DNA of 32,672 bases from Nocardioides sp. Root240 (lineage in GTDB: Bacteria; Actinomycetota; Actinomycetes; Propionibacteriales; Nocardioidaceae). The stretch spans positions 143,004-175,675 of the forward strand of contig NZ_LMIT01000010.1 of NCBI RefSeq assembly GCF_001428825.1, read 5' to 3'. Shown here in pieces: positions 8,127 through 14,801 of the stretch (position 1 is the stretch's first letter; each line of letters opens with the position of its first letter). The notes beneath the pieces were generated by a model. It had not been told where the DNA came from and ran no database searches. It was given only the letters and a program-made list of their open reading frames with translations. Both the position numbers and the translations under genes were made by a program.

Positions 8127-8891
8127 GTGGTCCTGTCCGTCGACGGCGCATCGCTGATCGCGCTGCTGCTCGCGTCGGTACGCGTGGTGGCGTGGCTGGC
8201 CGTCGTACCGCCGTTCTCGAGCCGGGGCATCCCGGCCATGGCGAAGGTGATCCTCTCGCTCGGGCTGTGCCTGGCCGTCACGCCGGTGCTCGCCGAGCAG
8301 GACCTGCCCATGACGACGTTCGCGCTGATGACGGCGACCGCGGCACAGGCGCTGATCGGCCTCGCGATGGGCTACGTCACGATGCTGCTGTTCGCCGCGG
8401 TCGGCGCCGCCGGCTCGCTGATCGACCTCTTCGGCGGCTTCGCGCTGGCGGCCGCGTGGGACCCGCTCGGCATGAACATGAACACCGTCTTCGGCCGCTT
8501 CCACCAGATGCTGGCGACCGTGCTGCTGCTCGTGTCCGGCGGCCACCTGCTGGTGATCGGCGGCCTGCTGAGCACCTTCCGCTACCTGCCGCTGAACGGG
8601 ATGCCCGACATCTCGAGCTGGGAGGGCGTGCTGGTCACGGCGTTCTCGATGTTCTTCACCGTCGCCGTCCAGATGGCGCTGCCGATGATCGCGGTGCTCT
8701 TCGTCGCCGACCTCGCGCTCGCACTGCTGACGAAGGTGGCGCCGCAGCTCAACGCGCTCAACGTGATGTTCCCGGCCAAGGTGGGGCTGACGCTGCTGCT
8801 GCTCGGGATGTCCTTCCCGATGCTGCCGCAGGCGGTCGAGCACCTCGTCGGCCTCGCCAACGAGGCCATGGCGACCATGGCGGGGGCGTGA
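8127..8891 (+). CDS. fliR: Flagellar export gate protein FliR
   Basis: 254 aa integral membrane protein with about six hydrophobic segments. Family landmarks include VPPFSSRGIPAMAKVILSLG near the N-terminus, the GSLIDLFGGFALAAAWDPLG region and the C-terminal KVAPQLNALNVMFPAKVGLT, which is diagnostic for FliR/SctT. It completes the FliPQR channel. GTG start; the stop lies 3 bp before the flhB ATG. Confidence 0.94.
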   Translation: MVLSVDGASLIALLLASVRVVAWLAVVPPFSSRGIPAMAKVILSLGLCLAVTPVLAEQDLPMTTFALMTATAAQALIGLAMGYVTMLLFAAVGAAGSLIDLFGGFALAAAWDPLGMNMNTVFGRFHQMLATVLLLVSGGHLLVIGGLLSTFRYLPLNGMPDISSWEGVLVTAFSMFFTVAVQMALPMIAVLFVADLALALLTKVAPQLNALNVMFPAKVGLTLLLLGMSFPMLPQAVEHLVGLANEAMATMAGA

Positions 8892-8894
8892 GCG

Positions 8895-10028
8895 ATGAGC
8901 GACCAGGAGAAGACCGAGAAGCCCACACCCAAGCGGAAGAAGCAGGCCCGCAAGGACGGCCAGGTCCCGCGCACGCCCGAGCTCGGCAGCTGGCTCGGGC
9001 TGTTCATGGTCACCCTCGCGATGGGCCCGCTCCTGGACCACGAGGGCGATGCGCTGCGCACGATGCTGACCACGCACCTGCGCGCCGCGCAGGACCCGTC
9101 GGTCCCCCTCGCCCTCTCGCTGCTGGGCGATGCTGCCCGCCACGTCTTCCTCACCCTGGTGCTGCTCGGCTCGATGGCGCTCGTCGTCGGCGTGGTCTCG
9201 GCGCTCGCGCAGGGCGGCTTCTACCTCTCCCCCAAGCTCGCGAAGCCGGACCCGAAGAAGCTCAACCCGATCCAGGGCGCCAAGCGCGCCTTCGGCATGC
9301 ACGCCCTGTGGGAGGGCGTGAAGGTGCTGGTCAAGAGCAGCGTCGTGGCACTGATCGCCTGGGGCGCGATCCGCTCGATCATGCCCCTGGTCGGCGGCCT
9401 GCTGCCGATCGACAACGTCATCGCCCACGCCACCGCCGAGGTCTCGCACCTGCTGATGACGGTCTCCGTGGCCGGGCTGGCGATGGCTGCCGCCGACTAC
9501 GCGATGATGCGCCGCAAGATCGGCAAGCAGATCCGGATGAGCCACAGCGAGATCAAGCAGGAGCACAAGCAGGCCGAGGGCGACCCGATGGTCAAGAGCG
9601 CCATCCGCAGCCGCCAGCTCGCCGCGGCCCGGAACCGGATGTTCGCCGACGTCGGCACCGCCGACGTCCTGCTGGTCAACCCGACCCACGTCGCCGTCGC
9701 CCTCCGCTACGACCCCGAGCGGGGCGCCCCCCGCGTCGTCGCCCGCGGCGCCGGCGCGATCGCCGCCAAGATCCGCGAGCGCGCCGCCGAGGAGCGGGTC
9801 CCGCTCGTCCAGGACGTCCCGCTCGCCCGCGCCCTCTACCGCCACTGCCAGGTCGGCCAGGAGATCCCCCGCGAGCTGTGGGCCGCGGTCGCCCAGGTGC
9901 TGGCCTTCGTGCTCAGCCGCCGCAACGCCGGCCAGTACGGCGGCGAGCACCGCACCCCCCGTCGTACCGACGAGCTGCCCGAGGTCCTCGCGCACGCCCG
10001 GCGCCGGCGGGTGGCCGGCGGTGCATGA
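8895..10028 (+). CDS. flhB: Flagellar export switch protein FlhB
   Basis: 377 aa. The charged N-terminus (EKTEKPTPKRKKQARKDGQV) and four membrane segments precede a cytoplasmic domain containing the self-cleaving NPTH motif (Asn262-Pro263), flanked by the conserved ADVLLVNPTHVAVALRYD. FlhB gates substrate class and switches from hook to filament export with FliK. The tail after about residue 345 (GEHRTPRRTDELPE onward) is variable. The TGA at 10026-10028 overlaps a tiny ATG frame and a perfect hairpin. Confidence 0.95.
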   Translation: MSDQEKTEKPTPKRKKQARKDGQVPRTPELGSWLGLFMVTLAMGPLLDHEGDALRTMLTTHLRAAQDPSVPLALSLLGDAARHVFLTLVLLGSMALVVGVVSALAQGGFYLSPKLAKPDPKKLNPIQGAKRAFGMHALWEGVKVLVKSSVVALIAWGAIRSIMPLVGGLLPIDNVIAHATAEVSHLLMTVSVAGLAMAAADYAMMRRKIGKQIRMSHSEIKQEHKQAEGDPMVKSAIRSRQLAAARNRMFADVGTADVLLVNPTHVAVALRYDPERGAPRVVARGAGAIAAKIRERAAEERVPLVQDVPLARALYRHCQVGQEIPRELWAAVAQVLAFVLSRRNAGQYGGEHRTPRRTDELPEVLAHARRRRVAGGA

Positions 10029-10050
10029 ATCCCCGCTCAGGCGGGGATTC
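10027..10050 (+). terminator. Perfect 10-bp hairpin at the end of flhB
   Basis: GAATCCCCGC (10027-10036), loop TCAG, GCGGGGATTC (10041-10050). It overlaps the flhB stop codon and has no U-tract. It may be a partial terminator or RNA-stability element. A 12-codon ATG frame (10025-10063) that overlaps the flhB stop runs through it. Confidence 0.5.
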
Positions 10051-10060
10051 CCGCGCTTGC

Positions 10061-10078
10061 TGACGGTTGCAACCGTCA
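10061..10078 (+). promoter_or_regulatory. Perfect 18-bp palindrome upstream of flhA
   Basis: TGACGGTTGCAACCGTCA is a perfect dyad. It is nested in a longer repeat, TTGCTGACG (10057-10065) with CGTCAGCAA (10096-10104), so two mutually exclusive hairpins are possible in RNA. As DNA it would be a strong operator for a dimeric repressor or activator about 35 bp upstream of the FliA-like -35. Confidence 0.5.
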
Positions 10079-10112
10079 CCAACCGCAGGAGAACGTCAGC
10101 AACCCCGACACC

Positions 10113-10139
10113 TCAACCCGGGCGAGAACCGGCCGATGA
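10113..10139 (+). promoter_or_regulatory. FliA-like promoter upstream of flhA
   Basis: TCAA (within CTCAA), a 15-nt spacer and GCCGATGA; the best match of the three such sites in the operon. The predicted leader to the flhA ATG is about 60 nt. Confidence 0.5.
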
Positions 10140-10208
10140 GCAGGACGGCGCCAGGACGACGCCACTTCGCAGCGCCATGGACGGCCCGTCGAGAGGCTGA
10201 CCTCGCCC

Positions 10209-12275
10209 ATGCCCAAGTCGCTGACGAAGCTCGGCGTGCCGCTCGGCATCGTGCTCATCGTCGTGATGCTCGTCGTACCGCTGCCGGCGGTGCTGCTCGA
10301 CCTGCTCATCGCGATGAACATCACCGGCGCGCTGCTCGTCCTGATGGTCGCGATGTTCATCCACAAGCCGCTGGAGTTCGCCGCGTTCCCGTCGGTGATC
10401 CTGGTGATGACGCTGTTCCGGCTCGCGCTCAACGTCAGCGCGACCCGGCTCGTCCTGCTCGACGGGTACGCCGGCAAGGTGATCGACACGTTCGGCCACT
10501 TCGTCGTCGGCGGGTCGCTGATCGTCGGCCTGATCGTGTTCTCGATCCTGCTGGTCATCCAGTTCGTCGTCATCACCAACGGTGCCGGCCGCGTCGCCGA
10601 GGTCGGCGCGCGGTTCACGCTCGACGCGATGCCCGGCAAGCAGATGGCGATCGACGCGGACCTCAACTCGGGCCTCATCGACGAGGAGGAGGCACGGCGG
10701 CGGCGGGCCGAGGTGCACGCCGAGGCGGACTTCCACGGTGCGATGGACGGTGCGTCGAAGTTCGTGAAGGGCGACGCGATCGCCGCGATCGTGATCACCC
10801 TGGTCAACCTGCTCGGCGGCTTCGCGATCGGCGTCGCGCAGTACGGCATGCCGTTCGGCGACGCGATCAACACCTACTCGCTGCTGTCCATCGGCGACGG
10901 CCTGGTCTCGCAGGTCCCCGCCCTGCTCCTGAGCGTCGCGACCGGCCTGATCGTGACCCGCTCGGTCGCCGACTCCGACATGGGCTCCGACATCGTCGGC
11001 CAGATCTTCGCCCGCAAGATGCCCCTGCGCGTCGCGGGCTTCGGCGCGCTGGCGCTCTGCATCATCCCGGGCCTGCCGAAGCTGCCCTTCCTCGTGGCCG
11101 GCGGCGTCATGCTCGTCGCCGCCAGCCGGATCGACGACGAGGTCGCGGCGGCCACCGCCGCCGACCAGGCCGGTACGGCGGGCGAGCTCGCCGTCTCGCC
11201 GGACTCCCCCGAGGCGCTGGTCGCCGAGATCCGCGTCGATCCGCTGGGCCTGGAGCTGTCGGCCGACCTGATCGACCTGGTCGACACCCGCACCGGCGGC
11301 GACCTGCTCGACCGGGTGAAGGCGTTGCGGCGCAAGGTGGCCGGCGAGCTCGGCATCGTGATCCCGCCGGTGCGTACCCGCGACAACCTCGAGCTGCCGC
11401 CGAACACCTACGCGATCACGCTCTTCGGCGCCGAGGTCGCCCGCGGCGAAGCACCCCGCGGCACCGTCCTCGCCATCGGCGACTTCCTCGGCTCACTGCC
11501 CGGGACGCCCACGCAGGAGCCGGTCTTCGGGCTCGAGGCGAAGTGGATCCCGGCGGAGCTGCGGCACCAGGCGGAGATCGGCGGCGCCACCGTCGTCGAC
11601 CGCGCATCGGTCGTCACCACGCACCTCTCCGAGGTCGTCCACCAGCACGCCAGCCGCCTGCTCGGCCGCGAGGACGTGCGCCTGCTCACCGACATCGTCA
11701 AGCGCAGCCACCCCGTCGTGATCGAGGAGCTCACCCCCGTCCAGCTGCCCCTCGGCGAGGTGCAGCGCGTGCTCCGCTCCCTGCTCGAGGAGCGCATCCC
11801 GATCCGCGACCTGGTGTCGATCTTCGAGGCGCTGTCGGTCCGCGCCGCGACGTCCAAGGACCACGACGGCCTGGTGGAGGCGGCCCGTGCCGCGCTCGAG
11901 CCCTCGCTCGCCAGCCCGTACGTCGTCGACGGCGCCCTGCACGCGATCAGCCTCGAGCCGCTGCTCGAGCAGCAGATGCTCGAGGGGCTGCGGCCCACCG
12001 ACCAGGGCGCGGTCATCATCCTCGACCCGGACCTCGCCCAACGGGTGCTGCTCGGACTCGTCCAGGCCGCGCAGGCCGCCGAGAACGGCGGGGTCCGGCC
12101 GGTCCTCGTGTGCGCGCCCCAGATCCGGTCCGCGGTACGACGCCTCGTGGCACCCGCCGTCGACCGGCTCCCGGTGCTCGCCTACTCCGAGCTGGGTGCG
12201 GCCCGTGAGGTCCGCTCCGTCGGGGTGGTCGGCGCCGGCGGCGTCCACCCGGCCCTCGCTGCGGCAGGTGCGTGA
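10209..12275 (+). CDS. flhA: Flagellar export apparatus protein FlhA
   Basis: 688 aa. The N-terminal half holds about eight membrane helices and the FHIPEP-family signature region (PSVILVMTLFRLALNVSATR, then FHGAMDGASKFVKGDA). The C-terminal half (about 340-688) is the cytoplasmic ring that binds chaperone-substrate complexes and FliI. Length matches the family. The ATG at 10209 has only a weak GAGAGG far upstream; no better in-frame start exists. It is separated from flhB by a 180-bp structured gap with its own putative promoter. It ends in TGATG overlapping the next gene. Confidence 0.95.
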   Translation: MPKSLTKLGVPLGIVLIVVMLVVPLPAVLLDLLIAMNITGALLVLMVAMFIHKPLEFAAFPSVILVMTLFRLALNVSATRLVLLDGYAGKVIDTFGHFVVGGSLIVGLIVFSILLVIQFVVITNGAGRVAEVGARFTLDAMPGKQMAIDADLNSGLIDEEEARRRRAEVHAEADFHGAMDGASKFVKGDAIAAIVITLVNLLGGFAIGVAQYGMPFGDAINTYSLLSIGDGLVSQVPALLLSVATGLIVTRSVADSDMGSDIVGQIFARKMPLRVAGFGALALCIIPGLPKLPFLVAGGVMLVAASRIDDEVAAATAADQAGTAGELAVSPDSPEALVAEIRVDPLGLELSADLIDLVDTRTGGDLLDRVKALRRKVAGELGIVIPPVRTRDNLELPPNTYAITLFGAEVARGEAPRGTVLAIGDFLGSLPGTPTQEPVFGLEAKWIPAELRHQAEIGGATVVDRASVVTTHLSEVVHQHASRLLGREDVRLLTDIVKRSHPVVIEELTPVQLPLGEVQRVLRSLLEERIPIRDLVSIFEALSVRAATSKDHDGLVEAARAALEPSLASPYVVDGALHAISLEPLLEQQMLEGLRPTDQGAVIILDPDLAQRVLLGLVQAAQAAENGGVRPVLVCAPQIRSAVRRLVAPAVDRLPVLAYSELGAAREVRSVGVVGAGGVHPALAAAGA

Positions 12276-12526
12276 TGGGCACCCTGCTGGACCTCCGGGT
12301 CGTGCTGGTAGCCGCGGTCGTGGCCTCGCCGGCGGCGTACCGGGCGAGCCAGGGGCTGCTCTCCCCGGACCAGGCGATGGCCCGCTTCGTGGCGGTGTTC
12401 CTGGCCGTCGCCGCGACGACCGTGCTGGTGCGCGCGGTCTGGCCGCTCGTCGCCGGCACCTCGACGGACACCGGGACGGACGCCGGCGTTCCGGACGGCG
12501 AGGAGCTCAGCCCACCGCCGGAATGA
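12275..12526 (+). CDS. Small membrane protein of unknown function, last gene of the flagellar operon
   Basis: 83 aa from the ATG at 12275, which overlaps the flhA stop by one base (a GTG at 12272 would add one Met). Two hydrophobic segments are visible (about 9-20 and 41-60), with the conserved-looking middle YRASQGLLSPDQAMARF between them and an acidic Thr/Asp-rich tail. I do not recognise a family. Tight coupling to flhA suggests a flagellar or motor accessory role, but that is only positional. Its last 20 bp overlap the 3' end of the convergent histidine kinase gene. Confidence 0.65.
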   Translation: MGTLLDLRVVLVAAVVASPAAYRASQGLLSPDQAMARFVAVFLAVAATTVLVRAVWPLVAGTSTDTGTDAGVPDGEELSPPPE

Positions 12527-14072
12527 CCCACTCGAGGGTCGTGCCCTCACCCGGCGCGGACGTCACGGTGACGTGACCACCGAGGTCGGCGGCGCGGGCA
12601 CGCAGGTTGCCGGTGCCCTGGCCCTTCGACCGCTGCTTCGGGTCGAAGCCCCTGCCGTCGTCGGTGACGCGGACCCGGAACCAGGCCGACGACGCGGTCA
12701 GCTCGACGGACACCGACGTGGCGTCGGCATGGCGCATCACGTTCGACAGCGCCTCACGCAGGGTCATCAGGACGTGGGTGCCGGCCTCGGGCACGAGTGC
12801 CCGGTCGACGGGTCCGGAGACGCGGAGCACCGGCTGGAAGCCCAGCAGCACGGCGTACTCCCCGAGCAGCGAACGGACCTCGTCGAGCAGAGGACGCCCC
12901 GCACCGGTGCCGAGCTCGAAGATCGCCGCGCGCAGCTCCTTGATCGCCACGTCGAGCTCGGTGATCGCGCCGTCCACGCGGGTGCGCAGCTCGGCGACGT
13001 CGAGGCCGCGGGCGCCCTGGAGCTGCATGCCGGTGGCGAAGAGGCGCTGGATGACGAGGTCGTGCAGGTCGCGGGCGATCCGGTCGCGGTCCTTGGCGAC
13101 GAGCAGCTGGGCGCGGTCGCGCAGGGCCTGGTCGCGGTCGAGGATGAGGCCGACCTGGACGGCGGTGACGGCGACGAGGTCGAGCATGATGCCGCGCAGC
13201 GACGGGGTCTCGTGGGCCTGGTCGACGATGATCACGCCGGAGCCCGCGAGCCGCGTGTGCACGGGGACGACGAGCGTCGCGCTGCCCGGCCCGACGGGCA
13301 GGCGCACCGGCGCCCGGGTGGCGTCGACCTCGCGAATCTGGTCCGCGAGCCGCTCCACCGCCTCGGCCGCGTCGCCCTCGCCGGCCACCTGCCGGATCTC
13401 CATCAGGTCGCCGTCGCGGCGCACGTAGGTCACCAGACGCGCGCCGCACAGGTCGCGCAGGGAGACGGCGAGCTCGTCGAGCGCCTCCTGCACACGCAGC
13501 GTGCCGGACACGTCGCTGCCGACCTCGGCCGTGCTCGCCACCCAGCGCCGGCGCCACTCGACCTGCTCGAAGGTGCGCGCGTTGTCGATCATCACGCCGG
13601 CCGCGCGGGCCAGCGCCTCCACCAGCGCCTGGTCGGTCGCGGTGAACTCCGCCCCGCCGCGCTTGTTGCCGAGGTAGAGGTGCCCGAAGGCCTCGTCGCC
13701 GACCATCACCGGCGCCCCGAGGAAGCGGTCGATCATCGGGTGGGCGTGGGGGAACTCGCCGAGGGACTCGGGGTGCGTGGCCACGTGGTCGACCCGGATC
13801 GCGCGACGCTCGCGCGGCACCAGGCCGAGCAGGCCGTGGCCCTTCGGCATCATCCCGATCTTGTCGAACTGGTCGGCGACGGCGTCGTTGGGCACCAGGT
13901 CGGTGAACTGGCCGTCGTCGTCGACGATGCCCAGCACGCCGTACTCGGCGTCGGTGAGCCGGCACGAGGCCTCGACGATGCGCGACAGCACGCCGCGCAG
14001 GTCCAGGTCGGACCCGATCGCGACCATGGCGTCCAGCAGTGCCCGCGCCTCCGGCGGCAGCTCCAGGTCCAT
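12507..14072 (-). CDS. DevS/DosS-like sensor histidine kinase (GAF-GAF-HisKA_3-HATPase)
   Basis: 521 aa from the ATG at 14072. Two GAF domains (about 20-165 and 190-315) precede a HisKA_3 dimerisation domain with phosphoacceptor His337 in DRDRIARDLHDLVIQRLFAT, and a HATPase_c domain with the N box EALSNVMRHA (Asn444) and G box DDGRGF (471-476). The same order and the same His box occur in mycobacterial DevS/DosT. The first GAF has AHP before the FLGAPV strand (His111), where the DevS haem-binding histidine lies, so gas or redox sensing is plausible but unproven. A GTG at 14093 is possible, but GGGAGGGG precedes the ATG. No response regulator is adjacent. Confidence 0.85.
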   Translation of the reverse strand: MDLELPPEARALLDAMVAIGSDLDLRGVLSRIVEASCRLTDAEYGVLGIVDDDGQFTDLVPNDAVADQFDKIGMMPKGHGLLGLVPRERRAIRVDHVATHPESLGEFPHAHPMIDRFLGAPVMVGDEAFGHLYLGNKRGGAEFTATDQALVEALARAAGVMIDNARTFEQVEWRRRWVASTAEVGSDVSGTLRVQEALDELAVSLRDLCGARLVTYVRRDGDLMEIRQVAGEGDAAEAVERLADQIREVDATRAPVRLPVGPGSATLVVPVHTRLAGSGVIIVDQAHETPSLRGIMLDLVAVTAVQVGLILDRDQALRDRAQLLVAKDRDRIARDLHDLVIQRLFATGMQLQGARGLDVAELRTRVDGAITELDVAIKELRAAIFELGTGAGRPLLDEVRSLLGEYAVLLGFQPVLRVSGPVDRALVPEAGTHVLMTLREALSNVMRHADATSVSVELTASSAWFRVRVTDDGRGFDPKQRSKGQGTGNLRARAADLGGHVTVTSAPGEGTTLEWVIPAVG

Positions 14073-14112
14073 CAGTGGCCGATCCCCTCCCACAGCGATC
14101 CCTGACAGGCTC

Positions 14113-14118
14113 AGGCTA
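14113..14118 (-). promoter_or_regulatory. Candidate -10 element for the histidine kinase
   Basis: On the minus strand, TAGCCT fits the actinobacterial TANNNT -10 consensus and gives a leader of about 35 nt with GGGAGGGG before the ATG. No clear -35 is seen, consistent with an activated promoter. Confidence 0.35.
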
Positions 14119-14166
14119 TCCCCTTTCGGGGGTCAGCGGGCGGCTGACATCCGGGCCATCGGCACC

Positions 14167-14180
14167 GGGACCTCGGTCCT
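14167..14180 (-). promoter_or_regulatory. DosR-box-like dyad upstream of the histidine kinase
   Basis: GGGACCTCGGTCCT has the 14-bp arm geometry of the DosR/DevR operator (GGGACT-NN-AGTCCC type), with one arm mismatch. It lies about 50 bp upstream of the candidate -10. It is meaningful mainly because the kinase it precedes is DevS-like. Confidence 0.35.
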
Positions 14181-14193
14181 GAGGCGTCGGGAC

Positions 14194-14210
14194 CCGGTTC
14201 TCGGAACCGG
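14194..14210 (-). terminator. Hairpin just after the thioesterase gene
   Basis: CCGGTTC (14194-14200), loop TCG, GAACCGG (14204-14210): a perfect 7-bp stem ending 3 bp past the thioesterase stop, without a U-tract. Probable terminator separating it from the kinase. Confidence 0.45.
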
Positions 14211-14212
14211 CG

Positions 14213-14653
14213 TCAGAACCTGCGCAGCTGGTAGAGCCCCCGGGTCCGCGCGACGACGGTGCCCTCGGCGTCCACGACCTCGGTGTCGAGGTCGAAGTTC
14301 GACTTCCCGTTCTCGGCGGTCTCGGCCAGCACCCGCTCGATCGTCTCGTCCGTCAGCGTCGCGCGGGCCACCACGTCGGTCGTCGCCGGCCGCAGGAAGT
14401 CGATGGTCACCTGCTTCACCAGCGGGACCGCCCCCTCGAGCACGAGGGACGTGCTGGCGTAGACGCCGCCGAGGACCTCGGCGACCGAGAACAGCGACCC
14501 GGCGTACGACGTCCCGAAGTGGTTGACGTTGGGCGCCGCGGGCAGCCGCGCGGCCACGGTGTTGCGGCCGGCCTCGACGACCTCGAGCTGCATGGCCTCG
14601 AAGATCGGGATCATCTTGCGGACGTGCGCGGTGACTTCCTCGGGAGTGCTCAC
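14213..14653 (-). CDS. Thioesterase, YiiD C-terminal/PaaI-like hotdog fold
   Basis: 146 aa. The sequence shows the hotdog-fold pattern of the YiiD C-terminal thioesterase family (NVNHFGTSYAGSLFSVAEVL, then PLVKQVTIDFLRPATTDVVA). The substrate, probably an acyl-CoA, cannot be read. The GTG at 14653 is chosen over longer frames because TAGATT lies exactly 7 nt upstream, which fits a leaderless transcript; no ribosome site is present. A hairpin follows the stop. Confidence 0.75.
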   Translation of the reverse strand: MSTPEEVTAHVRKMIPIFEAMQLEVVEAGRNTVAARLPAAPNVNHFGTSYAGSLFSVAEVLGGVYASTSLVLEGAVPLVKQVTIDFLRPATTDVVARATLTDETIERVLAETAENGKSNFDLDTEVVDAEGTVVARTRGLYQLRRF

Positions 14654-14660
14654 CTCGCGC

Positions 14661-14666
14661 AATCTA
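14661..14666 (-). promoter_or_regulatory. Leaderless -10 of the thioesterase gene
   Basis: TAGATT on the minus strand with a 7-nt gap to the GTG at 14653. Confidence 0.5.
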
Positions 14667-14731
14667 GCGAGGTGGGGACCGTGCCGGACGCACAGCCGCA
14701 CCCGGCTCGCCTGTCGACCCGAACAGTTACC

Positions 14732-14747
14732 TGTGACACGCGTCACT
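14732..14747. promoter_or_regulatory. CRP/GlxR-like dyad between the thioesterase and DUF445 genes
   Basis: TGTGACACGCGTCACT matches TGTGA-N6-TCACA, the CRP/GlxR consensus, at all but the final base; the inner arms GTGAC/GTCAC are perfect. It lies in the divergent intergenic region, about 55 bp before the DUF445 start and about 65 bp before the thioesterase -10. It could therefore act on either gene. Confidence 0.45.
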
Positions 14748-14801
14748 GCAATACTCGCCGGATCGGCCTCATGGGGCGGCCGCGGCAGGAGGTTCGCAGA
14801 C

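Noticed and set aside
3003..10082. Long open frames on the minus strand across the flagellar operon (for example 3003-4268, 4205-5758, 7812-10082)
   Set aside because: Their products are low-complexity Arg/Gly/Asp/His strings mirroring third-position GC in the real plus-strand genes, and recognised flagellar proteins cover the same DNA.
10027..10208. A known riboswitch between flhB and flhA
   Set aside because: I compared it by eye with c-di-GMP, c-di-AMP, cobalamin, glycine and SAM motifs and recognised no consensus core.
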